Shown: one piece after another, positions 1-8,700 of the stretch
Numbering within the stretch: position 1 is the stretch's first letter
How the letters are laid out: the number at the start of each line of letters is the position of its first letter
Source: RGIG6353 sp964558655
GTDB taxonomy: Bacteria > Bacillota > Clostridia > Oscillospirales > SIG627
NCBI GenBank assembly: GCA_964558655.1
Contig: CAZLEX010000022.1
Coordinates: 1-27,133, forward strand
Length of the DNA stretch: 27,133 nt
Reading direction: 5' to 3'
Notes under the pieces: model-generated
The model's input: only the letters and a program-made list of their open reading frames with translations
Databases searched by the model: none
What the model was told of the DNA's origin: nothing
Program-made: the position numbers and the translations under genes

Positions 1-30
1 TATCTCTTCCGCTTCTTTAATCGTTATCAT
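1..30 (-). CDS. Start of an unidentified gene cut by the window edge
   Basis: An ATG at 30 opens a frame reading MITIKEAEEI that runs off the left edge. It overlaps the last codons of the helicase gene, and an AGAGG ribosome binding site lies about nine bases upstream, inside the helicase C-terminus. The arrangement suggests translational coupling with the helicase. Ten residues are too few to assign a family. PLD/helicase genes of this type often sit beside DNA methylases or nucleases in restriction-like clusters, so such a partner is an inference from context only. Confidence 0.5.
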   Translation of the reverse strand, partial: MITIKEAEEI

Positions 31-2755
31 TTCTCAAATCCTCTGCGAACATTATGATTTCTGCTTGCGAGTCGATAGCTTCAACTCTCGTTTTGATCTG
101 AATGATGTAGTGTACGGGAATTTTTTGCTTTAATTCCGCAACAAGTGTGAAAACAGTAGTTTTTCTCACAACAAGAGATGCCAAATACTTCAATTCACCG
201 TCACTCAAATCGTCATAGGTCTTTATGACATCAATCAAATCGGTAATATAGTCCTTCTCGGTAGGACAAATCGCAAGCAATTGCTGTAGATTATCCAACG
301 CCTCACTTTTTCTCTTATCCAGTCTGATCTTCGGATGGGGCTTGCGGATTTCGTCTCGCAGGATTTGGAACTTCTTGTCCAATTCCTCATCGTATTCGTA
401 GCCTTTCTCCTCGTAATCCGCCGAGAACAGATCAAGCACCTTGTCGGCGGGCACGATTTCGGCTTGCGGAATATCCGGATATGCAAGTGCAAAGAGCGTG
501 TTATCGCCACGCTTGGCAAATGATATGGCACAGACTTCCTTTTTTCCTTTTCGGACAATTCTCGTGCGTTCCGGGATGTTGTGCACCTCGTCAATCAAGT
601 CCATATTGTGTTTGATGGAGTGATATATATTACGATACTCATTATCCCAACTTCTATCATTACTTTCTTCATCCTCTTCGTCGTAACGTTTCTTGAAATA
701 GCTCTGCAAGGTTTCATCGGGGGTTAGCGTTTTGGTATCACTACCGACAATGTTATTGATAAGGAGCATCTTAAGCGTGGAAATACCCTTAATAAGTGTA
801 TTTCCTTCGCCAATATCTGTCGGGAAGAAGTTATAAACATAGATGTTATCGAACATTTTTCTGTTGATACGGTTGATACGTCCGATACGCTGAACAACTC
901 TTGTGGGGTTGTAAGGAATATCGTAGTTGATAATAACACCCGCACGGTTCAAGTTGAATCCCTCGCTCAATGCATCGGTAGCGACAATAATATCGTAATC
1001 GTTAGCCTGATCGGCGGGCTTGCAGGAAGCATCAAAGTTTTGTTTTACAATGTTGCGATCCATTTGCGACGCTCCGCCCGTGTAAAGCAATACTCTGAAG
1101 CCATCTCTCTCAAGATGCTCCTTGACATATTCGGCAGTATCTGCAAAGGTGGAAAAAACGACAAGCTTGCGGTCTTTGTTTTCTTCAAGAGATTTGGAGA
1201 TTTTTTGCTTTACCATGTTATATTTCGGATCGATACCAACATCGTCGCTCTCAAACCACTCGGCGTAAATCCCCTTCAAAAGCTCAATATCGCTCTTAAC
1301 CACTTCAATAAACTCTGTTCGAAATAAACTTTTTTCAATTGGTATAGCCTTTTTCTTAATTCGGTTCAGATCGATGCCAAGTTCATCAATGCTTCCGATT
1401 TCGTCAAGCGTTTCTTGGATCTCTTCATCATCGGGTTCGGACAGATATCCGCTCTTTTTGATCGGAACATAACCCTTATCCCACCACTTGATGATATTTT
1501 CGTAAGAGTTCAAAATGCTTGTAAGCGTTGACTTGAAAGCAGACTTTGAGCTTTCAAATCGCATGACGAGCAATCGCTTAATAAACATTGCCAAGTTTCT
1601 CTGCGAAAGCTGAATGTTCATTTCACCGAACATCTCGCCATACTGCTTCATAAAGACTTCAGGGTTTACAAGATATGCCGAAGGATTATAACGTGCACAG
1701 ATAAACTTGTTGCTGAGCAAATCAAGCGTATGTAGGTATAAGGGGCGAATTTCTCCTAAGTCATATTCCACAAGCTCGGGGCCCACGACCTGCGGGAACT
1801 GAATGCCTTGAACTTTCAGGTCCTCGGCATATTCCTTAATTTCTTGAAGGTCAATACGGCTGCGTCTTACAATAACGGGATCGATCAATATCCTAAGCTG
1901 CTGGCTAAGCTGATCTAACTCAGTTTTTATTTCGGCGGTTAAGCCTTTCTTGCCTTCTTTCTCCAAACGATTGTATTGTGCAATCAGTTCGTGGAAACGA
2001 ACGCCGAGGTTGTCGACAGAATGAATGGTGGAACGACTCGGCGTTTGGAAAAGCTTAATAAGCGCAAAGAGGTCCTGCGGTCTGTTGTTGTAAGGTGTTG
2101 CCGTAAGCAGAACGACCTTGTTTTCTGCGTGAGAGCGTGTAAGCTGGTGCAGCCATTGATAAGCATCGCTTAATTCGTTGCGATATCTATGAGCTTCATC
2201 TATGATGTATAAAATAGGATTGGAATCTGCGGCGTATGTTTTATAGAGTTCTTCGAGTCTGCCGCTACTGCATACCTTGACACCGCGAAGTCCGAAGTCT
2301 TGCTGATAATCGTTCCATTGATCTACAAGGTGAGGTGGTGCGATTATAACTGTTCGCTTCATATCCAAGTTATGAGCAATAGCAGACGCTATAACGGATT
2401 TTCCCAAACCCACAACATCCGCGATAATAACACCGTTATTCTTATTAATACAATCTACGCCGTACTTGATAGCATCCAACTGATACTTCAGGTTGGAAAA
2501 CTTACCGTCGGTAATTTCATATGGAGATTTCACTACGCTACTTTCAAGAGAAGCGTAAAGTTCAAACAAAATGCGGATAAAAATCTGATACGGCGTAGGT
2601 TTGGCAAAAATCCAAAGTTTTTTCTTTAACTCATTAACGAAGTCTTGATTGCCGTCCTTTACACAAACATCAATAGATTTACCGTCATTCCAAAGCTTTT
2701 CAAAGCTATCGGAATACTCTTCATATTTGCTATTATCGCTGAAACGCTCATTCAT
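17..2755 (-). CDS. SNF2-like DEAH-box helicase, C-terminal part of a stop-split PLD-helicase
   Basis: This is a superfamily 2 helicase/translocase of 912 residues. Visible motifs are Walker A GLGKS at residues 116-120, DEAH at 186-189, TAT (motif III) near 218-220, a C-terminal RecA lobe with the VFSTF strand, and motif VI QRIGRINR near residue 620. This is the SNF2/RapA-like core that remodels or translocates on DNA, ATP-dependently. The first residues after the ATG (NERFSDNSKYEEYSDSFEKLW) read as the direct continuation of the phospholipase D-like domain upstream, not as a natural N-terminus. The two frames are the same and are separated only by one TAA. An AAGG four bases before this ATG could allow re-initiation, so a separately translated helicase is possible. 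Proteins of this architecture occur in restriction or phage-defence-like clusters; that role is inferred. Helicase identity is secure. Confidence 0.85.
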   Translation of the reverse strand: MNERFSDNSKYEEYSDSFEKLWNDGKSIDVCVKDGNQDFVNELKKKLWIFAKPTPYQIFIRILFELYASLESSVVKSPYEITDGKFSNLKYQLDAIKYGVDCINKNNGVIIADVVGLGKSVIASAIAHNLDMKRTVIIAPPHLVDQWNDYQQDFGLRGVKVCSSGRLEELYKTYAADSNPILYIIDEAHRYRNELSDAYQWLHQLTRSHAENKVVLLTATPYNNRPQDLFALIKLFQTPSRSTIHSVDNLGVRFHELIAQYNRLEKEGKKGLTAEIKTELDQLSQQLRILIDPVIVRRSRIDLQEIKEYAEDLKVQGIQFPQVVGPELVEYDLGEIRPLYLHTLDLLSNKFICARYNPSAYLVNPEVFMKQYGEMFGEMNIQLSQRNLAMFIKRLLVMRFESSKSAFKSTLTSILNSYENIIKWWDKGYVPIKKSGYLSEPDDEEIQETLDEIGSIDELGIDLNRIKKKAIPIEKSLFRTEFIEVVKSDIELLKGIYAEWFESDDVGIDPKYNMVKQKISKSLEENKDRKLVVFSTFADTAEYVKEHLERDGFRVLLYTGGASQMDRNIVKQNFDASCKPADQANDYDIIVATDALSEGFNLNRAGVIINYDIPYNPTRVVQRIGRINRINRKMFDNIYVYNFFPTDIGEGNTLIKGISTLKMLLINNIVGSDTKTLTPDETLQSYFKKRYDEEDEESNDRSWDNEYRNIYHSIKHNMDLIDEVHNIPERTRIVRKGKKEVCAISFAKRGDNTLFALAYPDIPQAEIVPADKVLDLFSADYEEKGYEYDEELDKKFQILRDEIRKPHPKIRLDKRKSEALDNLQQLLAICPTEKDYITDLIDVIKTYDDLSDGELKYLASLVVRKTTVFTLVAELKQKIPVHYIIQIKTRVEAIDSQAEIIMFAEDLRNDND

Positions 2756-3310
2756 TTAACCTTGCCCACGAAGTCCGTTGTAGGTAAAATTAGAAGATCC
2801 CGTGAAAACAACTCCTTTTTGATCACCAAAGCAAGAATACTCAAACATATTCGTAAGAATATATGCCTTTGCGTGATTGGGGGTAGCGGTTAATTTTATT
2901 TCAAGTGTTCCGTCTGCAATCTTATCAAAGAACATCTTAAAAATTGCTTGGCTATCGGTAGAATCAAACTCGTCCGACAGCGAGGATTTATTGAATAATT
3001 CTACAAAGCTATCCACATAGTAGTTCTTTTTCTGAGAATTATTCAGTCTTGTATATCCACGAACAGCATATGTTTCAAGCAATTCGTCGGGGCTGTCCTT
3101 TACAGCATTACAAAGGTCGGCAATTGCACATGGATCAATGGTATTGCCCACCAAAATTCGTATTTTCTTGTTCTTCAATTCTTCTGCCAAAGCATTAAAT
3201 CCAGAAAAATAGAAAAATGCTGTCAATATATCAACTCTTTCTGCTTGTTTCAAAGAATTCTTCAGTGAGTCGAGCATTGTTTTATTTCTGTTATCTATGA
3301 TAGAAGCCAT
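2756..3310 (-). CDS. Phospholipase D-like domain, N-terminal part of a stop-split PLD-helicase
   Basis: This 184-residue frame carries a PLD-superfamily half-site: H146-x-K148 in HAKAYIL, followed by GSSNF with Asn174. The PLD fold serves as nuclease or DNA-binding module at the N-terminus of many SNF2-type helicases. The frame ends at GLRGQG, straight after the GSxN motif, where family members normally continue into the helicase linker. The next codon is TAA and the one after it starts the helicase frame, so one substitution (for example GAA to TAA) would explain the split; the restored protein would be about 1,097 residues. The start is supported by AGGAA upstream of ATG 3310. It may be a disabled gene, a split gene whose halves assemble, or a sequence error. 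The domain call is fairly sure; activity is unknown. Confidence 0.75.
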   Translation of the reverse strand: MASIIDNRNKTMLDSLKNSLKQAERVDILTAFFYFSGFNALAEELKNKKIRILVGNTIDPCAIADLCNAVKDSPDELLETYAVRGYTRLNNSQKKNYYVDSFVELFNKSSLSDEFDSTDSQAIFKMFFDKIADGTLEIKLTATPNHAKAYILTNMFEYSCFGDQKGVVFTGSSNFTYNGLRGQG

Positions 3311-3342
3311 TTTATTTTTCCTAACAATTTTTAAGCTTTTGA

Positions 3343-3372
3343 TTTATAGATTTATATACAGTGTTTTTGCAA
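3343..3372 (-). promoter_or_regulatory. Candidate promoter of the PLD-helicase gene
   Basis: On the minus strand TTGCAA (3372-3367) and TATAAA (3348-3343) are separated by 18 bases, about 33 bases before the PLD start codon. The surrounding DNA is AT-rich, so a chance match is possible. No terminator was seen after nadE in this same gap, so read-through from nadE is an alternative. Confidence 0.35.
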
Positions 3373-3421
3373 TAATGATTTGTTCATTTGCCTGTTGCGT
3401 TTTTTATATTAAAAACTTTTT

Positions 3422-4153
3422 TCAGAAATTCGGATTAAAGCTCGGCATGAGTGACAATTTAAATAAATTTGAAGCGTGTTTTTTATCAATTAAAAGCTTT
3501 TTTTCTTCGTCATCTATTACTCCTGTTCTTATATATCGGTCAAGTTCTTCATAGGTGAATCCGAGATTTTCTTCGTCTGTTTTTCCGCAAAGTCCGTCAA
3601 TCGGGGGTTTTTCGACTAAATCCGACGGCAGTCCCAATATATGTCCGATAGCTTTTACTTCTTTGACTGTTAATTGAGAAAGCGGGCTGAAATCTCCTGC
3701 AGAATCCCCGTACCGCGTAGAATATCCTACCCAATCTTCAGAAAGGTTGCAAGTGTTGGCAACTCTGCCGTTTACGCTTTGCGAAACGGCGTACAGAGTT
3801 GTCATTCTGATTCGCGGCGGAATATTGTTTAAGGTTTGTTCACTCAGAACAAGACTTTCCGGTAAGGATTTTTTCAATGAATCGACAGTATCTTTTATGT
3901 TTACTGTGCAATGCTTTATTTTTAAATATTTTACAAGTTTTTCGGCACAGTCTATATCATGCTGCTGTCCGCAGGGCATAAGCACTCCGATAACACGATC
4001 GGCACCGAGTGCTTCCACGCAAAGTGCCGCAACCACACTGCTGTCTTTCCCACCGGAAATGCCGACAACCGCAGAACAGCCTTTGCCGTTTTTTTCAAAA
4101 AAATCTCGTATCCATAAAACACATTCATCTTTAATTTTCTTTGCGTCAAACAT
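3422..4153 (-). CDS. nadE: NAD(+) synthase, ammonia-dependent
   Basis: NadE converts nicotinic acid adenine dinucleotide to NAD with ATP, the last step of NAD biosynthesis. The ATP-pyrophosphatase P-loop GISGGKDSS lies near residues 33-41, and the conserved blocks NTCNLSEDWVGYSTRYGD and FSPLSQLTVKEV follow. At 243 residues it is the short form without the N-terminal nitrilase (glutaminase) domain, so free ammonia or a separate amidotransferase should supply nitrogen. GGAGG lies seven bases before ATG 4153. It follows the YitT-family gene by 28 bases with no terminator between, so the two are probably co-transcribed. The gene looks intact. Confidence 0.95.
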   Translation of the reverse strand: MFDAKKIKDECVLWIRDFFEKNGKGCSAVVGISGGKDSSVVAALCVEALGADRVIGVLMPCGQQHDIDCAEKLVKYLKIKHCTVNIKDTVDSLKKSLPESLVLSEQTLNNIPPRIRMTTLYAVSQSVNGRVANTCNLSEDWVGYSTRYGDSAGDFSPLSQLTVKEVKAIGHILGLPSDLVEKPPIDGLCGKTDEENLGFTYEELDRYIRTGVIDDEEKKLLIDKKHASNLFKLSLMPSFNPNF

Positions 4154-4181
4154 AAAAATCCTCCGAATTTATTGTATAATT

Positions 4182-5018
4182 TCAATGATAGATGTAAAAT
4201 CCGTTTCCGAAGATTTGCTGTGATTCGGAATAAATGATAAAAACATCGGGATCGATGGAAGTAAGTGTATTTTGAAATTTTGTTATTTCTTTTTCTTTAA
4301 GTGCCGACATGAGAACAGTCTTTTTTTCTCCCGTATATGCACCTTCCGCATTGAATACGGTCACACCTCGCGGAAGCTCACATATAAGTTTTTTTGCACA
4401 TTCTTCTCCTTTTTCCGTAATTACAAAAGCCAATTTTGATACATTTAAACGGCGTATAAGATAGTTTACGGTAAATGAAGAAATGAAAAGAGAAATTATA
4501 CCGTAAAGCGACAAAGTTATGTTTCCGATAACAAAAACTCCGAGAAGAATTACCGCACCGTCAACAAGTAACAAAAGAGTCCCTATTTGTGCGTGAGGAT
4601 AAAAATGCTGAATAAATCTTGCCAGAATATCTGTGCCTCCGGTGGAAAAACCGTAAACCAAAGCTAATCCCACTCCGAGACCGTAAAACACAGCTCCGAA
4701 TACCGAACAAAGAACAGTGTCTTCGGTAAAAGGTTTGATTTCGGAAAAAATTTCCGTTAAAAGTGACATAAGACCTGCACCGATAAGAGTGTTTACGATA
4801 AATTTTTTCCCAAGCACACGAAAACTTATAAGCAAAAGCAAAATATTAATGACAGCATAACTTAATGCGGGAGATACCGATGTGGCGTGATATATAATTG
4901 TTGAAAGACCTGTCACTCCTCCCGATACAATTTTCGGAGGAAGATAAAACATGCTGTATCCGAAAGCCGTTAAAGCAATGCCGACGAATGCAAAAATATA
5001 ATTTTTAATATTTTTCAT
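4182..5018 (-). CDS. YitT-family integral membrane protein (DUF161 + DUF2179)
   Basis: The 278-residue protein has about five hydrophobic membrane segments, including the family signature region around LPPKIVSGGVTGLSTI and the GLALVYGFSTGGTDILA block. A soluble C-terminal DUF2179 domain follows (about residues 200-278, with GVTVFNAEGAYTGEKKTVL). The family is widespread in Firmicutes; its transported substrate is not established. The frame stays open upstream to 5273, but that stretch is not family-like and overlaps the divergent SLOG gene. ATG 5018 has GAGGT five bases upstream and begins MKNIKNYIFAF, a natural first membrane segment, so it is chosen as the start. It probably leads an operon with nadE. 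Confidence 0.85.
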   Translation of the reverse strand: MKNIKNYIFAFVGIALTAFGYSMFYLPPKIVSGGVTGLSTIIYHATSVSPALSYAVINILLLLISFRVLGKKFIVNTLIGAGLMSLLTEIFSEIKPFTEDTVLCSVFGAVFYGLGVGLALVYGFSTGGTDILARFIQHFYPHAQIGTLLLLVDGAVILLGVFVIGNITLSLYGIISLFISSFTVNYLIRRLNVSKLAFVITEKGEECAKKLICELPRGVTVFNAEGAYTGEKKTVLMSALKEKEITKFQNTLTSIDPDVFIIYSESQQIFGNGFYIYH

Positions 5019-5133
5019 AATTACCTCAAAATATCTGATGACATAAGTATACGCTTCCGTTTCAATAAAAGTCAAGACTTGAAAAAAGATTTTTAAAAGT
5101 TTTGCAAAAGATATTTTATTTGCTCGCTTTATG

Positions 5134-5142
5134 TGGTATGAT
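5134..5142 (+). promoter_or_regulatory. Extended -10 promoter for the SLOG gene
   Basis: TGGTATGAT (5134-5142) matches the extended -10 form TGnTATGAT, about 25 bases before the TTG start. No good -35 hexamer lies 16-18 bases upstream, which is typical of extended -10 promoters. Confidence 0.45.
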
Positions 5143-5166
5143 ATATAAATCAAGGGAGTGATTTGA

Positions 5167-5658
5167 TTGAGATTTTTCGCCAAAAACGGCGGTTGTACTT
5201 GCTGTTTTACGGGACACAGAACAATCCCCGAATCTTTGCGTGACGACTTAAAAAAAAGACTCAGATCGGCCATTGTCGATATGATAGAGAAAAATTCGGT
5301 TACAGTTTTTATAGCCGGAGGAGCATTGGGATTTGATATGATGGCTGAAATTGAGGTTCTTGAACTAAAAAAAATATATCCGCATATAAAACTGTGCCTG
5401 GCAATACCGTGTAAAAATCAAACAAAAGGGTGGAGCATCCCGGCAAAAAAAATTTACAATGATATTATGCACCGAGCAGATGAGGTGATATACACGGGGG
5501 AAGAATATACACCCGGTTGTATGTATGCTCGCAACAGATATATGGTTGACAGATCGGATTATTGTATTTCTTATAAAAATCGCGAAAACGGAGGTACCGC
5601 ATATACTGTAAAATATGCCATATCCAAAGGGAAAGCCGTAATAAATATGGAATTTTAA
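5167..5658 (+). CDS. SLOG-domain protein, YpsA-like (DUF1273 group)
   Basis: This 163-residue protein has a Rossmann-like SLOG fold. An N-terminal CFTGHRTIP motif is followed by AGGALGFDMMAE (about residues 53-64), a PHIKLCLAIPC strand and a late NGGTAYTVKYA segment, all typical of YpsA relatives. SLOG domains bind nucleotides or nucleotide-derived ligands; the Bacillus YpsA protein has been linked to cell division and stress, but biochemical function is not settled. The start is TTG at 5167: an AGGGAGTG ribosome binding site ends six bases before it and no ATG or GTG fits better. The gene is single, divergent from the YitT gene and convergent with polC. Confidence 0.8.
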   Translation: MRFFAKNGGCTCCFTGHRTIPESLRDDLKKRLRSAIVDMIEKNSVTVFIAGGALGFDMMAEIEVLELKKIYPHIKLCLAIPCKNQTKGWSIPAKKIYNDIMHRADEVIYTGEEYTPGCMYARNRYMVDRSDYCISYKNRENGGTAYTVKYAISKGKAVINMEF

Positions 5659-5683
5659 GCTTTTTGCGAAAATTTATTGTTTA

Positions 5684-5723
5684 AAAACCGCCGATGTGTA
5701 TCTTGTTACACATCGGCGGTTTT
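5684..5723. terminator. Bidirectional intrinsic terminator between the SLOG gene and polC
   Basis: A perfect 17-bp stem (5684-5700 paired with 5707-5723) encloses a six-base loop TCTTGT. The GC-rich core is flanked by A4 on the left and T4 on the right, so each strand has a short U-tract after the hairpin. It sits exactly between two convergent genes and should stop the 11-kb polC operon on one side and the SLOG transcript on the other. Confidence 0.9.
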
Positions 5724-5771
5724 ATCGGAGTTTATATAAATTTAATACTCGATATTTATGAAAAGCATAAA

Positions 5772-8700
5772 TCAGAAAAATCCAATCTGATTTGTTTCGG
5801 GAAGAGAGGCGAGAATACCGCTTGAAGAAAGCGTTTCGACAACCGCTTTTGTAATACCGGATTTTATGCGTAAATCGTCAACCGACTTTACCTCCCCGGT
5901 ATTCATCGCTTTTTCAATACTTTCGGCCGCACTTTCTCCTATACCAGGGAGCGAAGAAAACGGAAGACGGATTCCTTTTTCTTCGGGGACAAAAGCAAAT
6001 GCACGCGACTTGTTAAGGTCAATGGGAAGAAAATCTATACCTCTTGCCATACATTCGTTTGCGAGAAGCAGAGTGGGAATGAGAGATGTTTCTTTCGCTG
6101 TCGCTTCGTGACCTTTTGCACGAATTTCAGATATTGCCGCTCGTATTCCCGAACGACCTTTCATTACAATACTTGCATCGAAACCTCCGGGTGCCGCCGT
6201 AAAGAATCCGGCGTAAAAGGCCGAAGGCATATGAACTTTATACCAGCCGAGCCGTATTGCACTCGTTACATATGCGGCGGCATGAGCCTTCGGAAACATA
6301 TATTTTATCTTCTTGCAAGAGACAATATACCAGTCTGGAACATTTTTTTCACGCATTTTTGCCTCCTCCTCCGGAGAAAGCCCTTTGCCTTTACGAACTT
6401 TTTCCATTATTTTAAAGGCATCGGAGTTGTCGAGACCGTAACGGATAAGGTCAAGCATAATACCGTCACGCGTTCCAATAACTTTTGATATATCACATAC
6501 TCCGTCTTTAATAAGCTCCTGAGCATTTCCAAGCCAAACATCAGTGCCATGTGTAAGCCCCGATATTTGCAGGAGATCGGCAAAATTTTTAGGCTTTGCT
6601 TCTATGAGAACCTGCTGAACGAAAGAAGTGCTCATTTCGGGAAGCCCGAATGTTCCTATCTCGGAATCAATATCCTCCGGAGTAACGCCAAGAGGCTTCG
6701 TTGAACGGAACAATTCATAAACTTCCGGATCGTTCATCGGAACATCCATAACACTTGTGTTTGAATAAGTTTCGATGGCTTTATATTTTGTCGGAATATC
6801 ATGTCCCAATTCATCAAGTTTTAGAATTGTATCGTGAAGATATGAAAACGCAAAATGTGTTGTGATTATATTTGAATTGGGATCGTCTGCGGGATGCTGA
6901 ATTGGAGTAAACTCATAAATGCTGTTTTCTCTCGGTACAACAATAATTCCTCCCGGATGCTGACCTGTTGTACGCTTAACTCCGACACACCCTTGAGCAA
7001 GACGGTTGGTTTCCGCTTTTGACATGGAAAGGCCATGAGTTTCAAGATACTTCAAAACATATCCGTAAGCAGTTTTTTCAGCCAAAGTTCCGAGCGTTCC
7101 CGCACGGAATACATTTTCACTTCCGAAAAGCTCTTCGGTATATTTGTGGACACGCCCCTGAACTTCGCCTGAAAAGTTGAGGTCGATATCAGGCGATTTG
7201 TCACCGTAAAACCCGAGAAAAGTTTCAAACGGAATATCATGTCCGTCATTTTTCATGAGGGTTGAACATACGGGACAGTTTTTATCAGGCAAATCAAAGC
7301 CCGATCCGACGCTGCCATCGGTAATAAACTCACTGTGGTGACATTTCGGGCAGTAATAATGCGGAGGTAACGGATTGACTTCGGAAATTCCCGACATCGA
7401 TGCGACAAAAGACGATCCGACAGAACCTCTTGATCCGACAAGATAACCTTGACTTTCGGAAAAACTTACCAGCTTTTGAGCAATGATGTAAAGTACGGCA
7501 TAACCGTTTTTTATTATCGAAGTAAGCTCTTTTTCGAGACGGTTATGAACAATATCCGGCAGAGGATCGCCGTACATTGATTTTGCTTTTGCCCAGCACA
7601 TATTTTGTAAATCTTCTTCGGCACCTTCAAGATTCGGAGTGAAAGTTCCTTTCGGAATCGGGCGAATATCGTCATCTACCATATCGGCAATAAGATTGGT
7701 ATTCGTTATGACAACTTCTTTTGCTTTATCTTTTGACAGATAAGAAAATTCGGAAAGCATTTCATCGGTAGTTCTGAAATAAAGCGGATTCGGTCGGTCG
7801 GCGTCCGAAAATTTCGGTGCTATCAAAATACGGCGGTAAATTTCGTCCTGTTTGTTTAAAAAATGTGCGTCACAGGTTGCAACAACCGGCTTTTTTAATT
7901 TTTCTCCGAGTTCAATAATTTTTCGGTTTATACCGATTAGCGATTCCATATCGGGAACCGTACCGTTTTCAATCATAAACGAGTTGTTTGAAAGAGGCTG
8001 TATTTCAAGATAATCGTAAAAATCGGCTGTTTTCAAAAGGTCATTTTCGCTTTTCCCCGACAGAATTGCCTGATACAATTCGCCTGCTTCGCACGCCGAG
8101 CCTATAATGAGCCCTTCACGGTAACGCTCTATGAGAGTCTTCGGAATACGCGGTTGACGGTGAAAATAATTGAGATAAGAAGAAGAAACCAGCTTGTAAA
8201 GATTCATCATGCCGAGACGGTTTTTTACAAGAATTATCATGTGATAAGGACGAAGTTTTTTGGGATCGCTTTTTTCGGACATCGCAAGTGTCATGTCCGA
8301 AAGATTGAAGATACCTTCTTTTTTTAAGGTGTCTGTCATACAGGTGAAAATTTTTGAAAGCATTTCCGCGTCATCGCAAGCTCTGTGATGATTGAAACTT
8401 TCAAGTCCGTAGTATTCCTGGAGACTGTCGAGCTTGTGACGCTTAAGCTGAGGATTGAGATGCCTGGAAAGTGCGACTGTATCCAAATATGAATTGTTAA
8501 AACCGTATCCGTTTTTTTCACAAGCCTGTTTGATAAAACTTGTATCGAAATTGGCATTGTGTGCAACAAGTACACAGCCTTCGGCAAATTTTAAAAATCC
8601 TTTTACCGCATCGGCAACCTTCGGAGCGTCTTTTACCATTTCATCATTTATTCCGGTCAGTTTTACAATATTTTCCGGAATTGGCATTTCGGGATTTACG

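Noticed and set aside
2300..2629. Plus-strand open frames opposite the helicase
   Set aside because: They are shadows of the helicase coding strand without ribosome binding sites or domains.
5019..5273. 85-residue N-terminal extension of the YitT-family protein
   Set aside because: It lacks family similarity, overlaps the divergent SLOG gene start, and ATG 5018 has its own GAGGT ribosome binding site.
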